Program-made: the position numbers and the translations under genes
Shown here: positions 26,870 through 36,377 of the stretch, piece after piece
Position numbering within the stretch: position 1 is the first letter of the stretch
Layout: every line of letters begins with the position of its first letter
NCBI GenBank assembly: GCA_030057655.1
Contig: JASGUQ010000044.1
Coordinates: 1-58,425 of the forward strand
Source of the DNA: Bacillota bacterium
GTDB taxonomy: Bacteria > Bacillota > Clostridia > Christensenellales > Aristaeellaceae
DNA: 58,425 nucleotides
Direction of reading: 5' to 3'
Notes under the pieces: model-generated
The model's input: only the letters and a program-made list of their open reading frames with translations
Databases searched by the model: none
Told to the model about the DNA's origin: nothing

Positions 26870-28012
26870 TTATTTTAAGAAATAGGTCATCATGTAGCCG
26901 GTGGTGCCGTGGTATTTGACCTGCGCCCATTCCCCGCCCGCGATCAGGATGGTGACTTCGCTCCCATGCGGCACACGCAGGGTGACAGAGCCGGAGGCGC
27001 TGGGCCTGGTTCTGAGGTTGACATAGGTGCGGTCCGGATGGGTCACGATCTTGGTGGGGACGACAGGCAGGCCATACAGCGTAAGATAGCGGGTCATCAT
27101 GTAGCCGTTTTTGCCGGAACTGGGTACCCTGACCCGGCTCCAGGTGGCGCCCTGGCTTAAAACGCGGACGGCGGTGTTGCCCCGATAACTTCCAAGCACG
27201 CGGCTGCCGGTGTTGGGCTGCTCACGCAGGTTGAGGCTTTTGCCGGTGTTGGTGACGATGGCGTTGGTGGTGTCAGGTATGACGACCGGCGGGTTGGGAT
27301 AGGGGTTGCTGCCGGAGCCGCCGCTTAAGAAGGAGGCGTCCATGAAGCCGTGGGTGCCGGCCAGGGAGACATACCAGAACTTGCTGCCCTTTAAATACAC
27401 CGTGACCTTGGCGCCGGGCGCGCCGCTGCCGATGACAGAAGAAGAATAGGAAGGGGCAGAGCGCAGATTGACGCTGCCGCCGTTACGGCTGTAAATGGTT
27501 GCGGTGCCAGCAGAGGACATACCGCCTGAAACGCGCAGGAACTCCGAGCGGAAGTAGCCGCGCATGCCGGAGATCTCCACATAGTACCAGCCGCCGGACT
27601 CACCCAGGATGGTACAGGTGGCGCCATTGTAGAAGATGGCCAGGACGGGCGCTGAATAGGAGGGGGACTGCCTGAGGTTTAAAAACGAGGTGGGGTTGGG
27701 GTTGTTGACCACCGCGATGGTGCCCACGCCGCCCCCGCCCGGCTCCGCCATTTTCAGGAAGCCGGCGCTGAAAAATCCCGTAATGCCGCTGGGCATGACC
27801 CTGCCCTGCGCCCAGGTGCCGTAGGTGTTGTAAACCTCGATCCATTCACCCCGGGGTACGCTTCCAACGATGGAATGCTCCATTCCGGGACCGGAACGGA
27901 TGTTGAGCCGGTTGGTGTTGGTGACCAGCGCGTAGCCGGAAGCAGCCAGGGCAGCGGGCAGCGCGGACAGCAGCAAAACCACCGCCAGGGCGAAAATGAG
28001 TACTCGTTTCAT
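26870..28012 (-). CDS. Secreted protein with five bacterial SH3 repeats
   Basis: This 380-residue protein has a signal peptide (ends near ALAASG) and then five SH3b/SH3_3 repeats at about residues 28-89, 98-160, 170-228, 247-308 and 318-380. Each repeat shows the LNLRxxPxxxxxVLGxxxxGxxVxV pattern, e.g. NTNRLNIRSGPGMEHSIVGS and GKSLNLREQPNTGSRVLGSY, followed by a G(Y/F)(M/F) strand. Linkers are Gly/Ser/Pro-rich. Such repeats bind cell-wall peptides. There is no catalytic domain, so it may be a wall-binding scaffold. First gene of a two-gene unit with the DUF6273-like gene. Confidence 0.85.
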   Translation of the reverse strand: MKRVLIFALAVVLLLSALPAALAASGYALVTNTNRLNIRSGPGMEHSIVGSVPRGEWIEVYNTYGTWAQGRVMPSGITGFFSAGFLKMAEPGGGGVGTIAVVNNPNPTSFLNLRQSPSYSAPVLAIFYNGATCTILGESGGWYYVEISGMRGYFRSEFLRVSGGMSSAGTATIYSRNGGSVNLRSAPSYSSSVIGSGAPGAKVTVYLKGSKFWYVSLAGTHGFMDASFLSGGSGSNPYPNPPVVIPDTTNAIVTNTGKSLNLREQPNTGSRVLGSYRGNTAVRVLSQGATWSRVRVPSSGKNGYMMTRYLTLYGLPVVPTKIVTHPDRTYVNLRTRPSASGSVTLRVPHGSEVTILIAGGEWAQVKYHGTTGYMMTYFLK

Positions 28013-28037
28013 GGGCTGTCCTCCTTATGGGATCAAG

Positions 28038-28079
28038 TTCCCCAAATACTGGGGAAACGACTCTTTCTCACTTAGTATA
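28038..28079 (-). promoter_or_regulatory. -10 region and inverted repeat upstream of the SH3-repeat gene
   Basis: TATACT (plus-strand 28074-28079) is a plausible -10; the -35 at the right distance (AAGATT) is weak. Between it and the ribosome-binding site, TTCCCC and GGGGAA (28038-28056) form an inverted repeat with a seven-base centre. It could be an operator or a leader hairpin. Confidence 0.4.
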
Positions 28080-28109
28080 ACGCATAAAGAGCGAAAAATC
28101 TTGCTAAAA

Positions 28110-29282
28110 TTATATTTGTTCAGGAAAGAGGTCAAGAAGCACCCTGTCCATCAGGTCAAGGCCCTTCTGTGTCAGGCGAAGGCGGCCATCCTCATAAGCC
28201 AGCAGCCCGCCCTCAATGTGCCGCTCAAGCGCCTTGGGGAAAACCTCAAACAGGCTTTGTCCCCAGCGTTTTTTAAAGGCTTCCTCGCTGACGCCCTCCC
28301 TGAGCCTGAGGCCCAGCATCACCTGCTCAAAGGCCATGTCCTGTCCGGTCAGTTCCTCCCTTAAAGGCTTCCGGCCGTCAAGATAGGCTGAAAGCGTGTC
28401 CGGGTTCTTTTGCCGGACGCCCCGGAACAAGGAGGCGGCAGACAGGCCAAAACCCAGGTAATCCCGGTAAAGCCAGCAATTTTTGTTGTGGCGGCACTCA
28501 AAACCGGGCAGGGAAAAATTGCTGATCTCATACTGTGTATACCCAGCCTGCTCCAAAAAAGCGGCTGTTTTGTGGTACATCTCCCGCTCCGTTTCTTCAT
28601 CCGGCAGGTTTAACTGGCCCTTTTCAAACAGCGCGTGAAACGGGGTGCCCTCCTCCACGATCAGGCTATAGCAGGACAGGTGGGCGGGTTTTAAGGCGAT
28701 GGCCTTTGCGAGCGATTCCCGGAGCTTGTCCCAGGTCTGTCCCGGCAGGCCGCTCATCAGATCCAGGTTGATGTTTAAAAAGCCCATCTCCCGCGCCAGT
28801 TGGACGGAGGACACCACCATATCCCAGTCGTGGATGCGGGAAAGCAGCCTGAGTTCATCCCGGTGCGCGCTTTGCGCGCCCAGGGAGAGGCGGTTGACGC
28901 CATTCTCCCTCAATTCCTTCAAAAAAGCCGGGGTCAGGGTGCCCGGGTTGGCCTCGCAGGTGATCTCAGCCCCGGGCAGGACATTAAAGCTGTCCCTCAG
29001 CGTTTTCAGCACCTTTCCGATCAGGTGCGGCTGCAAAACGGAGGGGGTGCCGCCGCCCAAAAAAACGGTGTCGGCCTGCGGATGGTTGAGCTCCTCCCCC
29101 TTTAACCTGATCTCCGCGCACAGTTTGTCCACATAGGGCGCCTGCTGTTCTTTCTGACCCGCGTAGGAGGGAAAATCGCAGTAGGCGCACTTGCGCTCGC
29201 AAAAAGGGATATGAACATAGAGACCCAGGCGCTGTTCAAAGCCGCCCCGGGTTGTTTCATCAGTTTGCTTGCTCCTGTCCAT
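28110..29282 (-). CDS. hemW: HemW-like radical SAM protein (heme chaperone family)
   Basis: This 390-residue radical SAM protein has the CxxxCxxC cluster site at Cys28, Cys32 and Cys35 (PFCERKCAYCDFPSY), GGGTPS shortly after, and a C-terminal HemN-like region. Members are often misnamed oxygen-independent coproporphyrinogen III oxidase, but this branch (HemW) is a heme-binding chaperone; the cysteine pattern and length fit it. The frame opens 66 codons further upstream inside the acyltransferase gene; ATG at 29282 is chosen because it overlaps that gene's stop (TAATG) and gives the usual N-terminus. No other heme genes are near. Confidence 0.88.
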   Translation of the reverse strand: MDRSKQTDETTRGGFEQRLGLYVHIPFCERKCAYCDFPSYAGQKEQQAPYVDKLCAEIRLKGEELNHPQADTVFLGGGTPSVLQPHLIGKVLKTLRDSFNVLPGAEITCEANPGTLTPAFLKELRENGVNRLSLGAQSAHRDELRLLSRIHDWDMVVSSVQLAREMGFLNINLDLMSGLPGQTWDKLRESLAKAIALKPAHLSCYSLIVEEGTPFHALFEKGQLNLPDEETEREMYHKTAAFLEQAGYTQYEISNFSLPGFECRHNKNCWLYRDYLGFGLSAASLFRGVRQKNPDTLSAYLDGRKPLREELTGQDMAFEQVMLGLRLREGVSEEAFKKRWGQSLFEVFPKALERHIEGGLLAYEDGRLRLTQKGLDLMDRVLLDLFPEQI

Positions 29283-30475
29283 TATGATCTGGCCTTCTTG
29301 GCGCCGCTCAAGGGCCGCTCGATCAGGTAGGTGATGAGGCTTGAGATCAGAAGGGTGATGATTATTACCAAGGCCAGGTAGGACAGCTGCCAGGAAGTCT
29401 CCCCCACCATGTGCGGCTCCTTGGCAACGCTTCTGGGCACGCCCCATTTTTTGAGCTGCAGGGCGATCACCTGATGCCACATATAGACCTGGTAGGAGAT
29501 GGCGGCCAGGAAGGCGGTAACCTTGTTGCCCAGAAACAGGCGGACGCCGCCCAGGCCAAAGGACACGCCCAGGATCAAAAGCGAAGTCAAAACCGACTGG
29601 CTGAAGCGGATCGACATCTGCCCCCTCCGGATATCGGCCATCTCCCGGATGGCTGCCTGGTTTTTTATCAGTGCGGACAGCCCGATAACAGCCGCGAAAA
29701 CCACCGCGGACATCAGAACGCGGGACAGACCATCGTCCTTTGTCCTGTTTTCAATCCTGGCAAAGACCAGCGCCAGCACAAAGCCGTTCAGGTACACGTC
29801 CATAAAGGCGGGCAATTGATTGACATACATGAGCGAGTCCGGCGCTTTCATGGCAAAAGCGCGGAATACAAAGGCGATGAGGGCCGCGCCGCTCCAGGTC
29901 AAAAGCGGCATCTTCCGGAAGCTCCGGGCCAGGAAAGGAAAGATCAGGTAGAACTGCACCTCCACCCCCAGCGTCCACAAAGCGCCGTTTAAGGGTGTAT
30001 ATACATTGCTGAACGCAAACAACGGGTGAGTGAAGGTGAGGTGCGCCAGCCAGTCCAAGACCCCGTGCGTCACCGTAGCGTAGCGCTTTTCAGGCAGCGC
30101 GACCAAAAAGAAAACGACCACCAAGTTCAACAGGTAGGTGGGCACGATGCGCAGGAAGCGTTTTTTATAAAATCCCTTGAATCCGGGACTGACCCGGTTC
30201 ATTTCCATGGCCCTGGCGTGAGGCAAAAACAGCAGGAAGCCTGAAAGCAGCAGCATCCCGTCCACCCAGAGGTAGCCAGTGCGCAGATAGGCGTACAGGC
30301 TGATGTGCCGGCCAAAAAAATCAAAGCTGGGCGTCAGCCAGCTTTGCTGCCAGAGGTGAAAGGCCAGGACGGAGAACACAAAAAACGCGCGCAGGCCGTC
30401 CAGCGCCGGGATCCTGCCCTGTTTCTCAAGGGCGACCCGGGCGTGGTAGCGCGATATAAGCGTCGTGGGGCCCAT
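29282..30475 (-). CDS. Membrane acyltransferase family 3 protein (OafA/YrhL-like)
   Basis: This 397-residue protein has about ten hydrophobic segments and the acyltransferase 3 start IPALDGLRAFFVFSVLAFHL. The catalytic-type His is in AFHLWQQ, and RTGYLWVDGMLLLSGFLLFL plus KRFLRIVPTYLLNLVVVFFL follow, as in the family. Members O-acylate cell-surface sugars or peptidoglycan. There is no SGNH domain attached. It starts 12 bases after the TPR gene and ends overlapping hemW. The Shine-Dalgarno is poor. Acceptor unknown. Confidence 0.85.
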   Translation of the reverse strand: MGPTTLISRYHARVALEKQGRIPALDGLRAFFVFSVLAFHLWQQSWLTPSFDFFGRHISLYAYLRTGYLWVDGMLLLSGFLLFLPHARAMEMNRVSPGFKGFYKKRFLRIVPTYLLNLVVVFFLVALPEKRYATVTHGVLDWLAHLTFTHPLFAFSNVYTPLNGALWTLGVEVQFYLIFPFLARSFRKMPLLTWSGAALIAFVFRAFAMKAPDSLMYVNQLPAFMDVYLNGFVLALVFARIENRTKDDGLSRVLMSAVVFAAVIGLSALIKNQAAIREMADIRRGQMSIRFSQSVLTSLLILGVSFGLGGVRLFLGNKVTAFLAAISYQVYMWHQVIALQLKKWGVPRSVAKEPHMVGETSWQLSYLALVIIITLLISSLITYLIERPLSGAKKARS

Positions 30476-30487
30476 TTACAAATCCGG

Positions 30488-33295
30488 TCATTCAACCCGC
30501 GTGCACTTGTACTGCACGCGCGTTTTGGTGTTGCGCAGGGTCAGGGTATCGCCCCGCATGGAAACGATGGTGTAATCGGTGTTCCACTCATCTGGCTTCA
30601 AGCCGACCCGCACCAGGTACTGGCGGGCAAAATAGTACATGTCCTTGCCGAGCACTGTGGCAGTCCCATCCTCACGGAAAACAAACCGCGCGCCCTTCTG
30701 GGTTTCCCAGGCGCCGATGATACGATAGGCGGCGCGGGTCAATTTCCTGGAGGTGACGTCCTTGTATTCCGGGATCATCTTGTAATACACCAGCGCCTCA
30801 TAGGGCTTCTGATCGTTGTACAGCTGCTCCGCGTACTGATAAACAGCCTCGTGATACATGTCCGGGATGTCCTGATAATTTTCGCCGGGATCGGTGAGGT
30901 CAAGGCCGGTCAGCGCGTCGATCACCGCCTTGTAATCCTTTTTCTTCATGCCTTCCTTGGCCAGGGTGTAGGCGGACTGATAATAGTTGGTGTAGTTGTC
31001 GGCGCTTTTTGCAGCAGCATCCTGGTATTCTGGGATCAGGGCGTACAGCTTCGCGGCCTCGCCCTGGTTGCCGGCCGCTTCCTCCGCCGCGGCCTTCTGA
31101 TAGACCGCGGACAAATAAAGCTCATTGGCGTTTCCAAAGCCGCGGGCCTTGCCCAGGTATTCGATCGCCTTGTCCATGTCCCCCGCGTTTAAGGCGGACA
31201 GCGCCAGACCGTGCCAGGCTTCCTGCGCGCGGGAGGCGGCATCCATGTAGTCTTCCAATTCAGAAAACATCAGCGCCGCCTGCTCCAGCTCTTTTTGATC
31301 CAGGAGGGCCGTTGCCTGCTGGTAGCGGGCCTTGTTTTTGTAGTCCACGCTCTGGCTGTAATCGCCCAGCGCCAAAAAGGCCTCGTAGGCTTTCTCGTTC
31401 TCGTTTTGATCCAGAAGCGTGATGGCCTGGTTGTACTGGGCGTCCAGCAGTTCCTCCTGAGCGCCCGGATAATCCGGGATCAGGGTGAACATGGCGGCAG
31501 CCGCGGCATAGTCCTTCTGGTTCAGGAAACTGACGCCCGCGTCAAAGCGCGCCTTTTGCGCCTTGTCGGAAGCGTCCTCATATTCTCCGGCCTGAGTGAA
31601 ATACTCCGCCGCCTGGGCGAACTCTTCCTGTTCAAGCGCGGCTTCGCCCAGGTGGTAATGGACTGATCTGAGCAGATCGACCGCCTCCGGCACGTCCGGC
31701 GCCTGCTCCAGGTACTCGGCAGCCTTCACATAGTCCTCTTTTTCATTTTCGGCAAGGCCCAGGTTGTAGGAGGCCTGCTGGGAGAGCAGGGCGCTGTCCC
31801 GGTAAGCGAGGATTTGATCCAAAAAGGCCTTGGCCTTCTCATATTCCTCATCCGCCAGCATCTTCAGGGCCGGCTCATACAGGCATTCGGACGCCCGGCG
31901 GAAAGCGTCCATGTAATCTCCTGCTGCCAGAAACTTCTGGGCGGCGTTTTCAAAATCCTGCGCCTTAAACAGCGCTTCGCCCCAGAGGTAGTAGGTCTCC
32001 TGCAGTTTCAGCTGCGCGGTTTGCCGCTCAGGCAGCTGCAAAAGCAGCTGCTCCGCCTGCTCAAACTCGCCGTTTGCCATGTGGCTCAAAGCCGGCAAAT
32101 ACAGGCAGTCCTCCGCCAAAGTTTTCGCGTCCTGGTAATCTGAAAGCGCCAGCAGCTTTTCCCGGGCCGAAACATAGTCCAGTTCTTCCATCTGTTTTTT
32201 GGCCCAGGCGTATTGCGCGGCGCGGGAACGCTCCAAACTGTCCTCATAGCCGCTTAAGGAGTCATACAGCTCAATGGCCTGGGCGTAATCGGCGCCGGAC
32301 ACCAGAAGCCCGGCGCGCCTGTAGCGCGCGGCGGAAAAGCGGTCCCGGCTGTCTTTATAATCAAGCAGGGAGGAAAACAGATCCTCCGCGCTCTTGATCG
32401 CGGTCACGTTGCCGTTGTCCATGAAGCGCGCGGCCTTCCTGTAATCCGCTTCTTTCGCCATGTCAGAGGCGTCGCGATAGTCCTCAAGCGCCAGGAACCG
32501 CTCCTTCGCCAGGTCGTACTGGTTGTTGTTGAGCGCCTGTTCCGCCTGGTAATAATGCCACGCGGGCAGGCCGTAGTTGACAAAGGCGAAGGCGCCGGCG
32601 CCCAAAAGAACAAGGGTCACAAGGGCCGCGACGCTGCGCCTGATGCGCTTTTTGCGGCGGAGCTCCTTCTTTTCGCGCTCCTCCTGCATGCGTCCGGCCT
32701 CAAGGCGCGCGGCCTGGGCCTTTTCCTCCAGTTCCGCGTCCATTTTATAGATCAGGGTTTCAATCGCGGCTTTGTGGTAGGTGGTGAACTGCTCGCGCTT
32801 CTCCCTGCCGCAGCGCTGGCAGACCGTCGCGCTGGCCGCGTTGGGACGCCCGCACAGGCAGACCCAGACCGCCCCCTGATCGGAAGGATAGCCCAGCGCG
32901 TCGTGCCCGGCCAGCTGGCGCAGAAGATCCAGCTGCCGGGAAGGCTCCAGGCGGTTGTCCTTGTACTCGCTCATTTCCCCTGTGCCGCGCCGCCAGACCG
33001 TCCCATCCTCAAACCAGACCTTTTCGATGATGAAGTCCATCCGGGAGGCCAGATGGCCATCGTCAGAGGCGATCAGCACCTCAAAGGCGCTGCGCGGCTC
33101 GCCCGAAAGCCCGTTGACCCGTTCCACCTGCCTGGCGAACTGCTGATCATCCTTGTCAAAGCAGAACAAAGCGGCCTGCAGGGAGGTCACCGCTTTGTCC
33201 GCCAGGTTGAACAGGTTCAGCCGGACGACAGGGTAGTTCTCTGTGGGCAGTTTAAAATGCCACAGCTCAACCGGACAGGAAAGGTCAATCTTCAT
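30488..33295 (-). CDS. Large membrane TPR-repeat protein with zinc ribbon
   Basis: This 935-residue protein has a novel-looking N-terminal domain (about 1-140, beta-rich), a zinc ribbon with Cys146, Cys148, Cys159 and Cys162, a charged coiled-coil region (about 170-218), one membrane helix (about 221-239) and then more than a dozen tandem helical repeats of about 38 residues. The repeat reads roughly Y-x2-A-x2-L-x7-Y-x2-A-x3-F-x2-L-x2-Y-x-D-A, as in LALEDYRDASDMAKEADYRK. The repeats would lie outside if the N-terminus is inside. A C-terminal domain of about 90 residues (RFVFREDGTATVLGKDMYYF) follows. I do not recognise an exact family; related proteins occur in Clostridia with no known function. 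Confidence 0.7.
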   Translation of the reverse strand: MKIDLSCPVELWHFKLPTENYPVVRLNLFNLADKAVTSLQAALFCFDKDDQQFARQVERVNGLSGEPRSAFEVLIASDDGHLASRMDFIIEKVWFEDGTVWRRGTGEMSEYKDNRLEPSRQLDLLRQLAGHDALGYPSDQGAVWVCLCGRPNAASATVCQRCGREKREQFTTYHKAAIETLIYKMDAELEEKAQAARLEAGRMQEEREKKELRRKKRIRRSVAALVTLVLLGAGAFAFVNYGLPAWHYYQAEQALNNNQYDLAKERFLALEDYRDASDMAKEADYRKAARFMDNGNVTAIKSAEDLFSSLLDYKDSRDRFSAARYRRAGLLVSGADYAQAIELYDSLSGYEDSLERSRAAQYAWAKKQMEELDYVSAREKLLALSDYQDAKTLAEDCLYLPALSHMANGEFEQAEQLLLQLPERQTAQLKLQETYYLWGEALFKAQDFENAAQKFLAAGDYMDAFRRASECLYEPALKMLADEEYEKAKAFLDQILAYRDSALLSQQASYNLGLAENEKEDYVKAAEYLEQAPDVPEAVDLLRSVHYHLGEAALEQEEFAQAAEYFTQAGEYEDASDKAQKARFDAGVSFLNQKDYAAAAAMFTLIPDYPGAQEELLDAQYNQAITLLDQNENEKAYEAFLALGDYSQSVDYKNKARYQQATALLDQKELEQAALMFSELEDYMDAASRAQEAWHGLALSALNAGDMDKAIEYLGKARGFGNANELYLSAVYQKAAAEEAAGNQGEAAKLYALIPEYQDAAAKSADNYTNYYQSAYTLAKEGMKKKDYKAVIDALTGLDLTDPGENYQDIPDMYHEAVYQYAEQLYNDQKPYEALVYYKMIPEYKDVTSRKLTRAAYRIIGAWETQKGARFVFREDGTATVLGKDMYYFARQYLVRVGLKPDEWNTDYTIVSMRGDTLTLRNTKTRVQYKCTRVE

Positions 33296-33349
33296 GCGCG
33301 CTCCTTTTACCCGGAGGGGAAAAACGGGCTGTCATCATTTTGACTTACA

Positions 33350-34549
33350 TCACAGGTAGGTGATAGACATGCTGACCATCACATCATCCACAAACTCAAG
33401 AATCAGGGCGGCCTTGCCCGTATCCAGGCTCACCGCGTAGTACAGCAGGGTGCTTTCCTCCCCCGGAACCATCAGTCCATAGGGCGGCACCTGGTTTTCC
33501 GCGTCGCCATAGAGATGGCCGGACTCATTCAAGGCCTCGCCTGAATGCTCAAAGCGGGAGATGGCCTGGGCCAGGGTGTCGTTGAGGCGAAGCCCCCTGG
33601 GGCCTTCAAAATTGCCGCCGTTGACCGTCAGCCGCTCAGCGCGGGTGGCGTCCGCCTTTTGGGTAAAGACCGCCTCAAAGCCGTCCCACTGCAGGATCAA
33701 AAGCGCGCTGCCGTCAGAGTTTTGAAGGGTCTCTTGGCTCACCGGCTCGCCCAGAAGCGCGATGGCCGTTTTGTCATCGGTGTCCAGAAAATCCAGCCCG
33801 CCAAGGCCCAGGTCCTCGCGCTCCAGCGGACCGGCGCCGTGCTCGCCAAAGGCGGCGTAGGCTGTCTGCCCCTGCAGCTCGCGGAGCTTGTTCAGCTCGT
33901 TCCCGGCCTCCTGCTGGGAGAGCGGCTCAAGGTTGACGAAGCTGCGGACGGCGGTGACAAAGCCGTGCTCGATCGTGTACATCATGCCGGTGCGGGCCAC
34001 CCCCTCCCCGACCTGGTAATACACGTCATACTCGATCAGCTGCAGGTCCTGCCCGTCACGAAGGAGGAAACCCGTGCTGACAGCCGCGGGCAGCGTCCCC
34101 TCAATGTACAGGACAGCGCTGTTTGTTTGGCCCCGCAAAAACTCATTCTCATTGGGAAAGAGGGTTAAAAGGTCTTCGGCCTTCATCCCGGGCAGGCTGC
34201 CGCGGGGCCCTGAGAGGACAGCGGTCGCGGCTGCGGCGTTTTCCGGAACGCTCTCATCCGTCTGCAAACCGCTGCCGGGGGCGGTGATGGCGGCTGAAAG
34301 CACGACGGAGTCGGGGCTTAAATCCTCGCCCTGAAGGAGGATCTCATAGTTGGCGCCGCGCACCACATAGCCGCCTTCAGCGGCGAAGGGCGGCAGGTTT
34401 TCAGAAATGGCCGCCAAAAGCAGGTCGTGGTTGAACTGCTCGATCTCCGCCTGCTTCAAGCCTTCGGGAGCGGAGGGCGCTTCCTGAAGCGCCGCGGGCG
34501 CAGCGAGCGTTAAAACCAGGCAAACCAGGAGGGCAAACAAACGTTTCAT
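33350..34549 (-). CDS. Secreted protein of unknown function in the CXXC/ferredoxin operon
   Basis: This 399-residue protein has a signal peptide ([20 protein letters not shown], cleaved near ALQE). I do not recognise the mature domain. It is acidic, beta-rich and has two similar-looking halves, one around VLYIEGTLPAAVSTGFLLRD and one around ERLTVNGGNFEGPRGLRLND, the latter reminiscent of LppP/LprE- or DUF-type lipoprotein folds. Its ATG overlaps the polyferredoxin stop (ATGA), so it belongs to the same operon and may be its extracytoplasmic partner. Confidence 0.7.
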   Translation of the reverse strand: MKRLFALLVCLVLTLAAPAALQEAPSAPEGLKQAEIEQFNHDLLLAAISENLPPFAAEGGYVVRGANYEILLQGEDLSPDSVVLSAAITAPGSGLQTDESVPENAAAATAVLSGPRGSLPGMKAEDLLTLFPNENEFLRGQTNSAVLYIEGTLPAAVSTGFLLRDGQDLQLIEYDVYYQVGEGVARTGMMYTIEHGFVTAVRSFVNLEPLSQQEAGNELNKLRELQGQTAYAAFGEHGAGPLEREDLGLGGLDFLDTDDKTAIALLGEPVSQETLQNSDGSALLILQWDGFEAVFTQKADATRAERLTVNGGNFEGPRGLRLNDTLAQAISRFEHSGEALNESGHLYGDAENQVPPYGLMVPGEESTLLYYAVSLDTGKAALILEFVDDVMVSMSITYL

Positions 34550-35523
34550 ACATTTTCCTTTCTGGGGCTCAAGCCGGGCAAGGTTTTCTTTTCAAAAAAT
34601 CCCATGGTGATGGCGTCGGTCGGGCAAATATTCACGCAATCCCCGCAGCGCACGCACTCAGCGTGGTTCAACTGCTTGGTCGGATCCAGGCACATCTTGC
34701 AGGCCCTTTCGCAGGCGCCGCAGCGCACGCATTTGTCCTCATCCATCCTGAGCCTGTAGAGCGAAACGGGGTTCAGCAGCCCATAGGCCGCGCCAAGCGG
34801 GCAGAGGTACTTGCAAAACGGCCGGTAGATAATCAGGCAGCACAAGAGGGTGAGGATCAGAATGCCCATCTTCCAGGAAAACAGGAAGCCCAGTTTGACC
34901 TGGGGCTGCTTTTCGATCAGGTCCACCTTAAACCCGCTGAGAGAGGGCAGATTGCTGCCGGTTTCGCCGCCTGTCAGGGCCGTGTTCTCAGGCCGCAGAA
35001 AAGCGTAGGGTATGCCGCCTTCCAGGGCGCCCGCGGGGCAGACATACTTGCAAAAAGCGGGCGAGGCATCCCCCGTCGGGGTCGTGAGCAGCATGGGCAA
35101 AAGGATCACCAGGACCAGCAGTATCACATACTTGAGTTTGCGCAGCGCCCTGTCCCCCTTGAAGCGGTTTTTCTTAAGCGGGAAGGGGATCTTGTAGATC
35201 AGCTCCTGAAGAAAACCAAAGGGACAGAGAAACCCGCAGACCATGCGCCCCAAAACCGTGCCCACCGTCAGCAAAAAGCCGAAGACATACAGGGACAGGT
35301 TGAAGCTGCGGCTGCCGATCACCGCCTGCAGGGCACCAATGGGGCAGGACAGGAGCGCGCCGGGGCAGGAGTAGCAGTTGAGCCCCGGATGGCACAACTG
35401 CTTGGCCTTGCCGGAATAGATGGTTCCGGAAAGCCAGCCGGTCAGGTAGGAGTTGCTGGCCGCCGCCACAAACAGCTGGATCTTGCCGCGGTGGCGCACA
35501 CGCTCGTTCTTTTTCTTAGCCAA
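34546..35523 (-). CDS. Membrane polyferredoxin (NapH/CcoG-like 4Fe-4S protein)
   Basis: This protein of about 325 residues has several membrane helices and cysteine motifs of the NapH-like family: [25 protein letters not shown] and [13 protein letters not shown] next to membrane segments, then two 4Fe-4S ferredoxin motifs at the C-terminus ([14 protein letters not shown] and [14 protein letters not shown]). It would move electrons across or along the membrane. The frame is open to 35595, but that part overlaps the CXXC peptide gene; a TTG at 35523 (then [12 protein letters not shown]) is my preferred start and is uncertain. It follows the CD1871A-like gene with an eight-base overlap. Confidence 0.85.
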   Translation of the reverse strand: MAKKKNERVRHRGKIQLFVAAASNSYLTGWLSGTIYSGKAKQLCHPGLNCYSCPGALLSCPIGALQAVIGSRSFNLSLYVFGFLLTVGTVLGRMVCGFLCPFGFLQELIYKIPFPLKKNRFKGDRALRKLKYVILLVLVILLPMLLTTPTGDASPAFCKYVCPAGALEGGIPYAFLRPENTALTGGETGSNLPSLSGFKVDLIEKQPQVKLGFLFSWKMGILILTLLCCLIIYRPFCKYLCPLGAAYGLLNPVSLYRLRMDEDKCVRCGACERACKMCLDPTKQLNHAECVRCGDCVNICPTDAITMGFFEKKTLPGLSPRKENV

Positions 35524-35671
35524 TCCCGACACACTCCAGGCAAAGCTTGGTGGCCTTTTGCAGGACGATGGCGACCTCGCCCCTGAAAATCCCAAGCGCC
35601 ATCAGCGCCCCGCCCAGAATGAGGAGGGGGACGCTCAGGCGCCTAAAATCAAAGTTCTTTTCAGCCTTCAT
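35516..35671 (-). CDS. CD1871A-like small membrane protein with CXXC motif
   Basis: This 51-residue protein reads one membrane helix ([20 protein letters not shown]) and then [20 protein letters not shown], ending in the LCLEC-x-GIG motif of the CD1871A family of Clostridia. The two cysteines (CLEC) near the membrane suggest redox or metal chemistry; the role is unknown. It is translated from ATG at 35671, inside the end of the TlpA-like gene (11-base overlap), and overlaps the next gene too. It is short and easily missed. Family assignment is by motif. Confidence 0.85.
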   Translation of the reverse strand: MKAEKNFDFRRLSVPLLILGGALMALGIFRGEVAIVLQKATKLCLECVGIG

Positions 35672-36377
35672 TTTTCCCTTCTTCAGCTGGCAAATTTGTC
35701 AGGTCCTCAAGGAACTGGTCGATGATCTTGACCCAGCCCTCCTTGTCATAAGCGGACTGGACGATGCTGCGCAGAGAACCGTTTCCGTCAATGAGCCAGG
35801 TGGTGGGCACCACGGACACCTGAACGCCGTAGTCCGGCACATTCACCAAAATAAAGAGGCTCTCATCCGGGTTGACCAGGGGGAAGGTCAGGCCCTGATC
35901 CGCCTGCAGCTTGACCGCGGCCGCGGTCTTGTCCTCATCCAGGACGATCTCCCCTTCAGGGGTCATCTTCAGCCCGTCCACCTGCACGCCGATGATGTTG
36001 ATCTTCTCTTTGTACTCCGCCGCCAGTTCATTCAGGTGCGGCATTTCCCCCACGCAGGGCGGGCACCAGGTGGCCCAGAAGTTGAGCAGGGTGGGCTTGC
36101 CGTCAAAAACGGAGGCGTCAAAGGGCGTGCCGTCCAGATGGGTCAGTTTCAGGCTGGTGAAAAAGTTCTTTCCCTCGCCGATGGGTTCGGGTTCCTCGGT
36201 TGTCAGTTCCGGTTTCTCAGTGGCAGGCTCTGGGGTCTCAGTCGGTTCAACTGTGGCAGTCGGTTCAGGAGTGACAGGTTCAGGCTTTTTGGTTAGTTTG
36301 GGGATCAACACAACCAGCAGCGCTACAACAAACACAACGACAAGCAGGATGAGGATTGGTTTTTTGGACGATTTCAC
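35661..36377 (-). CDS. Membrane-anchored TlpA-like thioredoxin
   Basis: This 238-residue protein has an N-terminal membrane anchor (about 7-27), a Pro/Thr/Glu-rich linker (about 30-66) and a thioredoxin fold of the TlpA/ResA type with Trp104-Cys105-Pro-Pro-Cys108 and the cis-proline region [14 protein letters not shown]. It would reduce or exchange disulfides outside the membrane. The start is GTG at 36377, overlapping the stop of the phosphorylase gene. It is followed by the CXXC peptide and the polyferredoxin, which could supply electrons to it. Confidence 0.9.
   Translation of the reverse strand: MKSSKKPILILLVVVFVVALLVVLIPKLTKKPEPVTPEPTATVEPTETPEPATEKPELTTEEPEPIGEGKNFFTSLKLTHLDGTPFDASVFDGKPTLLNFWATWCPPCVGEMPHLNELAAEYKEKINIIGVQVDGLKMTPEGEIVLDEDKTAAAVKLQADQGLTFPLVNPDESLFILVNVPDYGVQVSVVPTTWLIDGNGSLRSIVQSAYDKEGWVKIIDQFLEDLTNLPAEEGKNEG

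Noticed and set aside
28283-29480. Longer HemW start at 29480
   Set aside because: The extra 66 codons overlap the acyltransferase gene and have no family similarity; the ATG at 29282 with TAATG overlap is better.
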